Positions 53,640 to 62,762 of a stretch of 64,000 bases of DNA are shown in pieces. Each line of letters begins with the position of its first letter. The first letter of the stretch is position 1. The position numbers were made by a program, and so were the translations under genes. Under the pieces are notes generated by a model, which did no database searches, was not told where the DNA came from, and worked only from the letters and a program-made list of their open reading frames with translations. The stretch is from Pacificibacter marinus (GTDB taxonomy: Bacteria > Pseudomonadota > Alphaproteobacteria > Rhodobacterales > Rhodobacteraceae), in NCBI RefSeq assembly GCF_018860665.1, contig NZ_JAHKPK010000035.1, positions 1 to 64,000 of the forward strand. Direction: 5' to 3'.

Positions 53640-54155
53640 TCAGCGACACCTTTGGACCCCAAGTCTTATGAGTTCAGCGCCTGTGAGTTTTGTTGGTTTT
53701 CGTGTGCTGTAGCGTGCGCTTGTCATATACCAAGTCTTGATGACTGGCGGGTAGTGAGAGGAAATGACGTTTGACCAGCGGTCGAATTCGGCTTGGGTTA
53801 GTTTTGATCCGAACCGGTAAGGACCATGGAAGCCAAAGACGGCAGTCGGTGTCACGCAGACATTTCGCGCACCTAAAAACATTGTGCAGCTGGACATGCA
53901 GGAGCCGCGGCGGATTTCGATGCGTTGGCCCAATCTGTTGATCTGTTGGATTTCGCCGTAACGTTCACGGACGCTGCCGCCTGGGTCGCCGTTGATAACG
54001 ATTGTCGCCCCTGGGACTTTTGACTTTGGTCGTGCGGCCTGTGCGGGCAGCGCAAAAGCCGTCAGCAACAGTGCTGTGCCAAGTATAGATAGGCCATAGA
54101 CAAACGAATTTCGACCGCGCGCAAAAAGCGCACGTTTTGATTGTTTAAAAAACAT
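53640..54155 (-). CDS. Secreted ClpP-like (COG3904-type) protein
   Basis: About 171 residues with an N-terminal signal peptide or anchor (SFVYGLSILGTALLLTAFAL, PAQAA). The body resembles the COG3904 periplasmic ClpP-like group: RRGSCMSSCTMFLGARNVCV with a Ser in the SxxC context, then PTAVFGFHGPYRFGSK with the His. These match the nucleophile and base positions of ClpP-type folds, but the complete catalytic triad cannot be confirmed. ATG 54155 (GGGGTGA upstream) is chosen; ATG 54170 is in frame. It lies next to a small secreted protein and the OPX gene, so a role at the envelope is plausible. Confidence 0.65.
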   Translation of the reverse strand: MFFKQSKRALFARGRNSFVYGLSILGTALLLTAFALPAQAARPKSKVPGATIVINGDPGGSVRERYGEIQQINRLGQRIEIRRGSCMSSCTMFLGARNVCVTPTAVFGFHGPYRFGSKLTQAEFDRWSNVISSHYPPVIKTWYMTSARYSTRKPTKLTGAELIRLGVQRCR

Positions 54156-54289
54156 GTAATCACCCCACATGATAATTAAGGGGTGTTCTCACCCCATGTC
54201 GCCGATCCCCATCGGCTTGCTTTGGAGTAAAACAGAGAGAGTCTAAAAAACGATTAAGGGGCTGTGAGAGGTTGTTGATCACGCATAAA

Positions 54290-54316
54290 AAAAGGCACCA
54301 AAGAATGGTGCCTTTT
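54290..54316. terminator. Bidirectional Rho-independent terminator
   Basis: AAAAGGCACC and GGTGCCTTTT pair as a 10-bp stem around a 7-base loop, followed by T-rich sequence on both strands. On the minus strand it ends the small secreted-protein gene whose stop is at 54354. Confidence 0.8.
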
Positions 54317-54353
54317 AAATATCTAGACGCTCAAACCGCAGGTGCGGTTGGGT

Positions 54354-54611
54354 TTAGTTTGTAGATGTTGTCGCAGTCGTAGCTGTCGTTGATGTGGTGT
54401 TGTTGCCAAGAAGGGCACTAGCAAAAATGCCGCCACCACCGAGGATAGGTGCGACACCTGGGAGAAAGTTTTGAACATCGTCAGCGTCGGGCAGACCGAT
54501 GCAAGCTGCATCATCTTTGTTGGCTTCATCTTCACAGTCAATTTCTTGTGCAGTTGCAGCTGTTGCAAAGAAAGCAACGGAGGAGAGGAGAAGGATCAAA
54601 AATTTAGACAT
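54354..54611 (-). CDS. Small secreted Thr-rich protein of the polysaccharide locus
   Basis: 85 residues. A Sec signal peptide is followed by a cleavage region near ATAQE. The mature part has two Cys (DCEDEANKDDAACIG) likely forming a disulfide, a Gly-rich hydrophobic segment (GVAPILGGGGIFASALLG) and a Thr-rich tail with repeated TTA/TTS units. I do not recognise the family. It is in the same orientation as the OPX gene and 190 bases away. Such proteins occur near exopolysaccharide genes in Rhodobacterales but their role is unknown. Confidence 0.6.
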   Translation of the reverse strand: MSKFLILLLSSVAFFATAATAQEIDCEDEANKDDAACIGLPDADDVQNFLPGVAPILGGGGIFASALLGNNTTSTTATTATTSTN

Positions 54612-54803
54612 GGTTGACTCGCTATTCTGGTTTTGCGTCTCTTTAACGAAAGAAACGTGATGATATATTTGGGATCAATATAACTCAGTTCACATCTCAA
54701 TTATATGGCAAAATCGGTAAAACACCCTATTTTTATCGTCCAGGTTGCCCAATCCACGCATATTAGGCGCAAGATTGCTCAATATGCGTGCTGAATATCA
54801 CCG

Positions 54804-56168
54804 TTACTCGGCGGCTGAGGCCGTAATATTGAGGATGGTTGGGGTGAGCTGATTGACTAGGCGATTCCATCTGGCGACGGGCTGTTCAGCAACGAACACG
54901 ATATCATTGGGTCGCAATTCAAAGCGCGTGGCCAAAGTGAGCATTGTGACATTGCTGGTGTCAAGTTTCCATGCGGTGAAGGCATCGAATTCCATCGGGT
55001 CTTCAGAGCCACGCAAAACGTAGATGTGACGCGGGTCAGCCGTTGTGGTCGCAAGGCCTGAAGCACCTTCATAAAGCGCATCAGCCAAGCTTGCCTGACG
55101 GCCAAGAGGCAGTGGGAAACGGCCTTGGGTTTTGACTTCGCCTGTGAGGTAGACATAGTCCCGATCGGTGGCGTCGAATTGAACTTGCGCGGTGTAATTC
55201 GCACGGGCCTCGGCAAGTTGTGCGCGGCGCAAGGACACTTCTGTATTAAGCTGAGACAGGGCCGCTGTGCGTGCATTTTGGCGGTAAGAGGCCAATTGGA
55301 TTTGTTGGCTGAAGTAGGCAGATGCCTGATCCAGTTGATAGGTGTCATCAACGAAGATGCTATCGCCTGGGAACAGCGGGATCTTTTGCAGGCTGTCGCT
55401 GGCGTAGAGTTTTTCCAACGGAATTTGGTAGAGCGATCCATCGCGATAAAGGCGTACAGAGGTGTAATCCATGTTCTCAGCCGTGGTGCCGCCAACGCCA
55501 GCCAGCGCTTCATCAAGATACAGCGGGGTCAGGGTGATTGGAACAACACCGGGGGTGGGAACTGCGCCCCCAATAGAGACTTTTTTGGAATTGAACTGTG
55601 AGATCTCAAGGCTGAAGGTCGGCTCAATCTGGGCCGAGACCAAGCTTTGGAACAGTGTCGCTTCGGCTTCTTCGAGTGTTAGACCGGCGATGGACACGCG
55701 GCCAACATCAGGGATGGCGATGCTGCCATCGTCTTGCACGGTATAGCCTTGGCGGCTGTTTTGCGCAGCCAACAGTCCAGACAGTTGTTCAACTGAGGAT
55801 CCCGCTGGCGTCGCAAGCAGAACAACATCGCCAACACCGATCATATAGGGTTGTGGCTGACGTGCAGGGGGCAAGCGTGTTGCCAAGGCATTTGGACGCG
55901 TTTGAGCGGTATAAGACGGCTCTGGCACAGCGCCGGCACCTCTGAGACCGCCACCCATACCGGCTGTCGCGCGAAACACGGCTGGTAAATCATGGGGCGT
56001 ATAAGAGGACCGGTTGGCCACAAGCACACTTTGGCTGGTGACAGGCACAACGCGCACTTTTGCATCATCCGTAGCGCCAGCAACGACCTTTTGGCTATGA
56101 TATACAGTCCCACAAGAGGACAGTGAAAGTGCCATGAGAAGAGCAACAGCTGTACGCACTGGAATCAT
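54804..56168 (-). CDS. Polysaccharide export outer-membrane lipoprotein (OPX/Wza-like)
   Basis: 454 residues. The lipobox LSLSSCG places Cys19 as the lipid anchor. The PES domain begins at PYMIGVGDVVLLATPAGSSV and includes YTVQDDGSIAIPDVGRVSIA. Two SLBB-type repeats follow (KVSIGGAVPTPGVVPITLT and YVYLTGEVKTQGRFPLPLG). It would form the outer-membrane or periplasmic channel for export of the polymer. ACAAGGA precedes ATG 56168. The partner Wzc-like kinase is next upstream (138 bases). The ~100-residue N-terminal part before the PES domain is longer than in Wza. Confidence 0.88.
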   Translation of the reverse strand: MIPVRTAVALLMALSLSSCGTVYHSQKVVAGATDDAKVRVVPVTSQSVLVANRSSYTPHDLPAVFRATAGMGGGLRGAGAVPEPSYTAQTRPNALATRLPPARQPQPYMIGVGDVVLLATPAGSSVEQLSGLLAAQNSRQGYTVQDDGSIAIPDVGRVSIAGLTLEEAEATLFQSLVSAQIEPTFSLEISQFNSKKVSIGGAVPTPGVVPITLTPLYLDEALAGVGGTTAENMDYTSVRLYRDGSLYQIPLEKLYASDSLQKIPLFPGDSIFVDDTYQLDQASAYFSQQIQLASYRQNARTAALSQLNTEVSLRRAQLAEARANYTAQVQFDATDRDYVYLTGEVKTQGRFPLPLGRQASLADALYEGASGLATTTADPRHIYVLRGSEDPMEFDAFTAWKLDTSNVTMLTLATRFELRPNDIVFVAEQPVARWNRLVNQLTPTILNITASAAE

Positions 56169-56306
56169 TCCTTGTCTTGAAATCCGTCGATTGTTCGGTT
56201 CTTAATATCGAAGATCGATCCTTAAAACCATTCTATAGAGTCAAACCTGCACGATAGAGGCTTTCACGCCGCACCAAACGGTATGAAAACCTTCGAAGAT
56301 CAGGAG

Positions 56307-58397
56307 TCAATTCGTATAATATTTCGTCCCGTAAGACCCATAGGCACCATATGCATCGCCATAGCCGTAACGTTTCATGCCCTTGGGGTCGATTTGGTTG
56401 AGCACCAGCCCGTTGACTGTGACGCCAACCGTTTCGAACATCCGCAGTGAATCGCGCACTTGCGTTTTCGACGTTTTGTCCCAGTGAACGGTGAACAAGA
56501 CGACATCAACATGTTGGGCAACGACCCGTGCGTCAGGCACAACCAGCACAGGCGGCGTGTCGATGATCACAAAGTCATAGGCCTCGCGTGCGGTTTTAAG
56601 GAAGTCCAAGAAGCGCTGCGATGACAAAATGTCGGCTGCGTTCTCGGTGCTGGGTTCACTGACAAGGATGTCTGCGCCAAGAATTTTGTCATGGATTACA
56701 GCTTCACTCAACGCGACATCTCCCGCCAAAACGCTCTTCAAGCCTTTGGCGTCCGTGACGTTAAGATACTGACTGAACACAAGACGACGAATGTCGCCTT
56801 CTACCAAGAGGACTTTTTTGCCCAAGCCAACCAAGTTTTGTGCCAAAGCAAAAGACACCGTGGTCTTGCCCTCGCCGGGTAAGGACGAGGTCGACATGAT
56901 GACTTGTGGGGTTTTGTCGACACCGGATAGCAATACTGATGTCCGTAGATTGCGCACGGCTTCTGCGGCCGCAGAGGTGGGTTTGTCCGCCAGATAATCC
57001 AGACCGTCGCGACGGCTGCGACTTGGCAAGAGTGGAATTTGCCCCATCACCCGCAGGCCTGTGTCTGCTTCCAAATCGCTTGATTGACGATAGCCTTTTT
57101 GGCGCATTTCCAACAGCAAAGCTGCGCCACATCCAAGCATTCCACCCAGAATGAGTGACATCGCGAGGATTAATGATTTGCGTGGCTCCGACGGACCGCT
57201 CGGCAAAACTGCGTTAGACAAAATACGGCTGTCCGCTTGCTGAATGCCCTCTTGTGCGGCGGTTTCTTTGAGGCGTCCTAGGAAATATTCATAGAGCAAA
57301 CGGCTGGCCTCTGCCTCGCGTGACAATTGTTGCAGCTGAATGATTTCATCGCTTTGGGTGGCAATCTCGACTTCGCGTTCTTCAATACTCGCGGCCAAAG
57401 ACTGTACCTGCGCGCCCGTGCGCTGTACTTGAAGTTGAGCGCGGGCCAAAAGCTGCGAAAACTGTGCGTCAAAGGCAGGGCTTGAACCCGTTTGGCGCCA
57501 CAGCGTCATCAGTCGAGAATCTCCGGCTTGTTCCGCTTTGTCTTGATCTGATGCTGTCTCTAAAGCCGTCAAAGTCGCCAATTGACGTTCAGCCTCTGCA
57601 AATGTTGCACGGGTTGTTTGCAGCCGATCGCGCGACTCTTTGAGTTGACGATCAAGCGCCTGAACGCTCTCAATGCTGACCGCTTCAGAATTGGTCGAAA
57701 ACGCTGATACACGTGCTTCGGCTTGTTCCAGTTCCAACTTGAGGTCCGCCACGCGGGATGTCAGCCATTCCGAGGCATCTTTGGTGGCCTCGAATTTCAC
57801 ATCCATTTGATACAAAATATACTGCTCTGCCATCGTATCAGCGATGGTTGCAGACTTTTGTGCATCCTCGGTTTCCAGCGTAATTTGCAACACATAAGTG
57901 TTAGGAATGTTGCGTACAGAGATACGTTCCAAGAGTGCGTTGATCGTGCCGGCTTCCTGCTCCTGTAGCGTTGCGGGTTCAGGTTTTTCGCCAGTCAGGG
58001 CGGCCTTCAACTTGTCTTTAAAGTCAGCAGGCCGCAGTGTAGCGTTAAACTCAGGATCTTCTGTCAAACCCGCCACATTCACAACGCGCTCAAGCAAACG
58101 ACGGCTTTTGAGAATCTCAACTTCTGTGTTGATTGCCTCGGAATCCGTGCCGAGGCTTGGCAAAACAGAACTGAGATCTAACAGCTGCTGACCCGAAGCA
58201 TCTAGCAGCACAACAGTCGTGGCACGGTATTTTGGTACAGCAACACTGATGGCATAAAAGGCCCCCAGCGCACCCATCACGACCATACAGGCTAAAATCA
58301 ACAGCTTCCTGCGCCACAAAACGCCGAGCAAAGCCCCTAAATCAATTACGTCTTCATCAGTTGCACTGCCGTACGACGGATTGTTGTTTTGCGACAC
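56307..58397 (-). CDS. Polysaccharide copolymerase/BY-tyrosine kinase (Wzc-like)
   Basis: 696 residues. N-terminal Wzz domain with two transmembrane helices (WRRKLLILACMVVMGALGAF and ILAMSLILGGMLGCGAALLL). A coiled-coil periplasmic region separates them. The cytoplasmic BY-kinase has Walker A STSSLPGEGKTTVSFAL, Walker A' VLLVEGDIRRLVF and Walker B VIIDTPPVLVV, and the tail ends with a Tyr-rich cluster (seven or more Tyr in the last 25 residues) for autophosphorylation. It controls chain length and export with OPX. GTG 58397 start (AGAGAAG upstream). Expression from one operon with the OPX gene is likely. Confidence 0.9.
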   Translation of the reverse strand: MSQNNNPSYGSATDEDVIDLGALLGVLWRRKLLILACMVVMGALGAFYAISVAVPKYRATTVVLLDASGQQLLDLSSVLPSLGTDSEAINTEVEILKSRRLLERVVNVAGLTEDPEFNATLRPADFKDKLKAALTGEKPEPATLQEQEAGTINALLERISVRNIPNTYVLQITLETEDAQKSATIADTMAEQYILYQMDVKFEATKDASEWLTSRVADLKLELEQAEARVSAFSTNSEAVSIESVQALDRQLKESRDRLQTTRATFAEAERQLATLTALETASDQDKAEQAGDSRLMTLWRQTGSSPAFDAQFSQLLARAQLQVQRTGAQVQSLAASIEEREVEIATQSDEIIQLQQLSREAEASRLLYEYFLGRLKETAAQEGIQQADSRILSNAVLPSGPSEPRKSLILAMSLILGGMLGCGAALLLEMRQKGYRQSSDLEADTGLRVMGQIPLLPSRSRRDGLDYLADKPTSAAAEAVRNLRTSVLLSGVDKTPQVIMSTSSLPGEGKTTVSFALAQNLVGLGKKVLLVEGDIRRLVFSQYLNVTDAKGLKSVLAGDVALSEAVIHDKILGADILVSEPSTENAADILSSQRFLDFLKTAREAYDFVIIDTPPVLVVPDARVVAQHVDVVLFTVHWDKTSKTQVRDSLRMFETVGVTVNGLVLNQIDPKGMKRYGYGDAYGAYGSYGTKYYTN

Positions 58398-58525
58398 AGG
58401 CTTCTCTACTTATTACTAGGGTCTAATTGCAGTATGGTTTAGGATAATTACAGCCGAATATCCATCGGCTTAACGTGACATTTTAAAAATGTCGCGTACT
58501 TTTATACAAATCGGCGGGCGCTTGC

Positions 58526-59917
58526 TTAAGAATATAGCCGCGCCGCAACAGCTTTGCGTACTTGGGCGGTCAGGTCTTTGGCGCGGGCTTCTGAGCTGGA
58601 TTGGGCATATATGCGAAACTCTGGCGCATTGCCTGACGGGCGTAAATGCACCACATCGCCACTTTCAAAATCGACCCGCAAGCCATCTGTCAGATCGACG
58701 CTGGCGATGACCCCGTAGGGCGCGAAAAAGGCTTCACGTTTCTTGATGTCGTCAATCACTCCCGTCAAAAAAGCCCCAGCTTTGGCGCGGTCGATGTCTT
58801 GCAAGCGATCTGCTGCCGTAAAGCATTGAGGCAAAGCCGATACAAGGTCGGTTAGAGTCTTGTTTTGCTGTTTGGCTGCAAACAAAGGGGCTATGATGGG
58901 CAACATGCAGTCACGGGTCGGCAGGGCTGCCAGAGGGCCCGCCAATTGCGCATCAAAGCCCAAAAGAAACCCGCCATTGGCTTCAAATCCTACGCAGCGG
59001 TCTGCGGGCACTTTGGCTTTTTCCATCTCGGCAATCACAAAAGGCGAGCCGATGCGGGTCAAAACCACGGTTTCAAATTCAGGACAGCGGCGCACCATGT
59101 CGTTGGACGATACCGGCGTGATCACTGTTTTGGCACCCAAAACCTGCGCGGTCAAAACACCCAGCACATCCCCCGGAATGACTTTGCCAGTTGCATCGCT
59201 GAGCAGCGGGCGATCTGCGTCACCATCAGTCGAGGCCACAGCGTCAAGGCTGTGCTCTTGGCTCCATGTGATCAGGTTGGCGCGGGTCGCGTCATCAACG
59301 GCTTCCGTATCAACCGGAATAAACGTGTCGGAATGCGCCAAAGGCACCACGGTGGCGCCAAGTTGTGTTAAGATGGCCTCCATCGTGTCGCGTGCAACAG
59401 AGGAATGACGGTAAACGCCGATGCGCAGACCTGAAAGCGCAGTGGCCCCAAAGGCATCAATGTAGCGATTTACATAGACCGTCTCTGCCTCGGGCTGCGA
59501 TCTCTGCACCCCCGTCGGTCCTGTGCGACGCGCCCGTTTGGTATAGGCTGCGTTGATTTTTTGTTCGTCTTCTTTGGAAATTTCGCCCTGTGGCACGTAG
59601 AATTTCAAACCATTGCGGTCTGCAGGGATATGACTGCCCGTCACCATGATAGCCGCGGCTTTTGCCGACATGGATGCCAAGGCCAGCGCAGGTGTGCCAA
59701 GCGCGCCGCAATCAACAACGTCAACGCCTGCATCTAGGGCTGTGCGGCAAATCATCTGGGCGATGTCTGGCGATGATGGACGCAAATCTTGCCCGATGAA
59801 CAGCGTGTCGCACTCAGGGACGGTTGTCAGGAACGCATGCACGTAATCTGCGACGACCTCTTCGGTCAAATCAATAACAAGACCGCGCAGGCCGCTGGTG
59901 CCGAAAGAAGGAGCCAT
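58526..59917 (-). CDS. Phosphomannomutase/phosphoglucomutase family enzyme
   Basis: 463 residues of the alpha-D-phosphohexomutase superfamily. Phosphoserine loop: IMVTGSHIPADRNGLKFY (Ser in TGSHIP). Metal loop: ASTDGDADRPLLSD with the DGDADR signature. Sugar-binding loop: GFEANGGFLLG (family GEMSGG/GEANGG). C-terminal phosphate-binding loop: LRPSGNAPEFRIYAQSSS. It interconverts hexose 6- and 1-phosphates for nucleotide sugar synthesis. ATG 59917 is chosen because the family N-terminus (FGTSGLRGL) follows at once; AAAAGG lies 8 bases upstream. A longer start at 59965 is possible. Confidence 0.88.
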   Translation of the reverse strand: MAPSFGTSGLRGLVIDLTEEVVADYVHAFLTTVPECDTLFIGQDLRPSSPDIAQMICRTALDAGVDVVDCGALGTPALALASMSAKAAAIMVTGSHIPADRNGLKFYVPQGEISKEDEQKINAAYTKRARRTGPTGVQRSQPEAETVYVNRYIDAFGATALSGLRIGVYRHSSVARDTMEAILTQLGATVVPLAHSDTFIPVDTEAVDDATRANLITWSQEHSLDAVASTDGDADRPLLSDATGKVIPGDVLGVLTAQVLGAKTVITPVSSNDMVRRCPEFETVVLTRIGSPFVIAEMEKAKVPADRCVGFEANGGFLLGFDAQLAGPLAALPTRDCMLPIIAPLFAAKQQNKTLTDLVSALPQCFTAADRLQDIDRAKAGAFLTGVIDDIKKREAFFAPYGVIASVDLTDGLRVDFESGDVVHLRPSGNAPEFRIYAQSSSEARAKDLTAQVRKAVAARLYS

Positions 59918-60252
59918 ATTGAAGGCCTTTTGCCGGAGGGACTGCATGCTTCGCGTCTCTATCATCCATGTAGGACATGCAAAAATACAAAGTTAGTTTA
60001 TATAAAAAAATATAATGTCCGCATGTAAATATCGTTTAATGATTTCTATTCGCTTTCGTTATCGTTGCGCAAAGCTGATATTAAAACAGTTCATCCTGCA
60101 GATTATTTAAGCGATGGTTTATACAGGTTCTTATCTTGGCGCAGACGACATAATTCGCTACGAAGATATCTATACGCGTTGGCAGATGTCCAAGGAAAGA
60201 CAGTAAGACTGTACTCTTGTTCCTGTTTCCTAAACCAGAGTAAGGTCCGACT
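59918..60252. other. Intergenic AT-rich region with divergent promoters
   Basis: About 335 bases between the phosphohexomutase (minus) and the Wzy-like gene (plus). It is AT-rich (for example ttatataaaaaaatataatg near 59998-60016). No gene, repeat or clear hairpin was seen. Promoters of both divergent genes should be here. Confidence 0.5.
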
Positions 60253-61539
60253 ATGTTGGAATACCACAGAAAAAAAGCTCTTTTTTCGACGCAATTTGTG
60301 CCGATGTCATTGGTATTACTATCTCTTCTTGGCGGCATCACCTTGGGCCTTTCTCCAGCGCTGGCTGCGCTCGCCATTTTATTGTGTGCCTCAAGTTTTT
60401 TCATATCCATAATTACCCAAGGCAGTGTGCATAAAACTGCATTCTGGGGGCTATTATTTATTAGCTACAACGTCTTTAGTGGTATCATTTTTGGCGGTTT
60501 TGACTCCCTTCAGGAAGCATCCGTCATCAGTTGGATCGGCAACGAAGGACGCGTTTTTTTATACTACTGGCCGGCATTGTATGTTTTACAAACGTTTCGC
60601 CCCATACATGTCGAGAAAGCTTTGGCATTTTTAATGCGCAGCCTCACAGTACTCGTGTTGCTTGTTATGTTGCTCAAAACGGGGTCAGGGTTTTCAACTT
60701 TCAGTACACACCATGCTGCAGGCACATTTATAGCAGGCTTGATTTTCTACAATCTCTTTCGATTTGATAAGACTAAATCTAAAGCCGACTTGATGTATTT
60801 GTCATTTGCGTTGCTTGCTATGCTTGCTTCAAATTCTCGCACGTCTTTATTGACTGCTGGATTAGCCGTAATTTTAGTTTATTTTAGTTCAGCGCAAATT
60901 ATGCGCGTTCTGCGCCTTTGTTCTTTCTTGATCCCGCTGATTTTTGCCATGCCACTGGCTTTTCCAACTCAGTTTGCGCGCCTTGTAGATGCAGCCAATA
61001 TGGAAACTGTTAACTCGGTCGTCAAAAATTTAAAGGATGCTTATGTTGCAGATAGTCCGATCGAAGTTGGCAAAGCCTTTGATTTGTCTGGATCTGTTGA
61101 CACCACTGGAAACACAAATCTCGCTATCCGTGGTTACCTTTGGGGACGGTCAATTGGAGAAGGGTTTAGGTCACCATTCTTTGGCGAAGGGTTTGGAAGG
61201 GTGAATGACTTAGGTCGCGTATATATTGGTATGCCGTACCTATTGTACCCAGCCGTAGATGCGGCCTATGCGAATCCGTCTAATCTCACAGCCCATAACG
61301 GATTTTTGCAGGTGTTTGCCGAATTGGGTCTGATCGGATCGGCTTTGCTTTTTATGGTTTACCGCACGCTTTGGACCGGTCTCAAAGGCGACTTAATGTG
61401 GATGTATATTGGGCGCGCTTGCCTGATCAGCTTAATGTTGATGTCAATCACACAACACGCCTTTGGCGCGCCTATCTATGGGCTGTCTTTGTTTTTATTA
61501 GCGGCGATAGCCAACCGAATGTGTACCAGTGAAACCTAG
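60253..61539 (+). CDS. O-antigen ligase/polymerase-type membrane protein (Wzy/WaaL-like)
   Basis: 428 residues with about 11 membrane segments (for example FVPMSLVLLSLLGGITLGLS and LYVLQTFRPIHVEKALAFLM). The large periplasmic loop between residues ~250 and 350 contains GRSIGEGFRSPFFGEGFGRV, and the H-N-x-F motif in NLTAHNGFLQVFAEL is seen in Wzy_C proteins. It would polymerise or ligate repeat units in the periplasm. It is the only gene of the locus on the plus strand, with its own promoter in the 60.0-60.25 kb gap. Confidence 0.8.
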   Translation: MLEYHRKKALFSTQFVPMSLVLLSLLGGITLGLSPALAALAILLCASSFFISIITQGSVHKTAFWGLLFISYNVFSGIIFGGFDSLQEASVISWIGNEGRVFLYYWPALYVLQTFRPIHVEKALAFLMRSLTVLVLLVMLLKTGSGFSTFSTHHAAGTFIAGLIFYNLFRFDKTKSKADLMYLSFALLAMLASNSRTSLLTAGLAVILVYFSSAQIMRVLRLCSFLIPLIFAMPLAFPTQFARLVDAANMETVNSVVKNLKDAYVADSPIEVGKAFDLSGSVDTTGNTNLAIRGYLWGRSIGEGFRSPFFGEGFGRVNDLGRVYIGMPYLLYPAVDAAYANPSNLTAHNGFLQVFAELGLIGSALLFMVYRTLWTGLKGDLMWMYIGRACLISLMLMSITQHAFGAPIYGLSLFLLAAIANRMCTSET

Positions 61540-61552
61540 AGATTACGTTCTT

Positions 61553-62752
61553 TTAAGCTTCGGAATTAGAGTATCCACCACGCGTGATTTTGGCCAAAAG
61601 TCTTAGACCATAGATACTTCGCAGGACGGCTTGTACTGTAAGCCCTGCAATCATCGCCCAGACCAATCCGTTCTCTATTGAAAGCATTGACGTTACGAAG
61701 ATTCCTGCGACGACAATTGATGTGGAGATGGCTGCAATAGCGCTGAGTTGGAATGGACGGCGTGCGCTCATAAACAACGCAGACCACCCGAAATTTGTCG
61801 AATTAAGCATGATCATTACACCAAGCATAACCGCTGTGGGCATGGTCAAAAGGCTCTTAGCGAACAAGATTTTTTCGATCCAGACATAGCCGACCACAAC
61901 CGTCAAGGCCGCTGCAACACCAAGCATTAATGACAACCGCAAGCTTTGTTTAAGCGACGCACGCAGGGCGCTTGTCTGCGTTTGGCGGCTCATTTTGGAC
62001 AAGTAAAAACGGAATAGTATCCCGTGGAAAATAAAGGAAAGCGAGTAGATATAGACCATATGCGTGGCCAAAAGATATTCCGTGCCGTTTGCCACGAAGG
62101 CGTAAACGGCAAGCGTGATTTGCGTATAGGTTTGCTGCATCAGAAACGTCGCAAAGTAGCCCGCGTTGGCACGCAGTATTGTGAAATACTGACGCGCTGC
62201 AATCACCGCATAGACTAATTTCGCATACCCTAGTCGTACAGTTAATAGCAGCATGAACGCAAATCCGAGGGTCCCTGATAAAGCATAGTTCATCGTCAGG
62301 GCAAAGATGATCAAGGTGCAGACAGCAATACCTATTAGATAGAAAGAAGCACGCCCTTTATCGGTTTTGAGGTAGCTCGCATAGAGCAGATAGTATGACC
62401 GAAAGACGACCAAAAACAAAAAGGGTAAAATAACACCATGAGCCACGCCCGACACCGAAGCAATCATAAGACCGGCAATGAACAACAGCGTAGAAATGAG
62501 CATGTGGAAAACGAAAACGCGTCGCTCTAACCCTTGTTTTACAAGATAAACTTGCGGAGCGCCATAAAGCACTAAAGTGGCAAGAAACATCGCAACTTGG
62601 TAATGGGATACGTTTTCTGCCAACACATCTGTATCTGTGATCTGCCGTGACATGATCAAAACGGGCAACAGCCCAAAGACTCGGCCTAAGGTAAAGGCCA
62701 AGTCCAGCTTGTTGATCAACAGATCCGCGATGCGGTTTCTAAGGTTGGCCAT
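61553..62752 (-). CDS. Polysaccharide flippase-like membrane protein (Wzx/MATE-like)
   Basis: About 400 residues with 10-12 hydrophobic segments. Typical flippase features: an N-terminal KLDLAFTLGRVFGLLPVLIM followed by short loops, and a late AVMLGVMIMLNSTNFGWSAL. It resembles oligosaccharide-flippase family members that move lipid-linked repeat units across the inner membrane. ATG 62752 is preferred as it starts just after the pyruvyl-transferase stop (62763); a frame up to 62875 would overlap that gene by 113 bases. Convergent with the Wzy-like gene (13 bases between stops). Confidence 0.75.
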   Translation of the reverse strand: MANLRNRIADLLINKLDLAFTLGRVFGLLPVLIMSRQITDTDVLAENVSHYQVAMFLATLVLYGAPQVYLVKQGLERRVFVFHMLISTLLFIAGLMIASVSGVAHGVILPFLFLVVFRSYYLLYASYLKTDKGRASFYLIGIAVCTLIIFALTMNYALSGTLGFAFMLLLTVRLGYAKLVYAVIAARQYFTILRANAGYFATFLMQQTYTQITLAVYAFVANGTEYLLATHMVYIYSLSFIFHGILFRFYLSKMSRQTQTSALRASLKQSLRLSLMLGVAAALTVVVGYVWIEKILFAKSLLTMPTAVMLGVMIMLNSTNFGWSALFMSARRPFQLSAIAAISTSIVVAGIFVTSMLSIENGLVWAMIAGLTVQAVLRSIYGLRLLAKITRGGYSNSEA

Positions 62753-62762
62753 TCGAGGCTTG

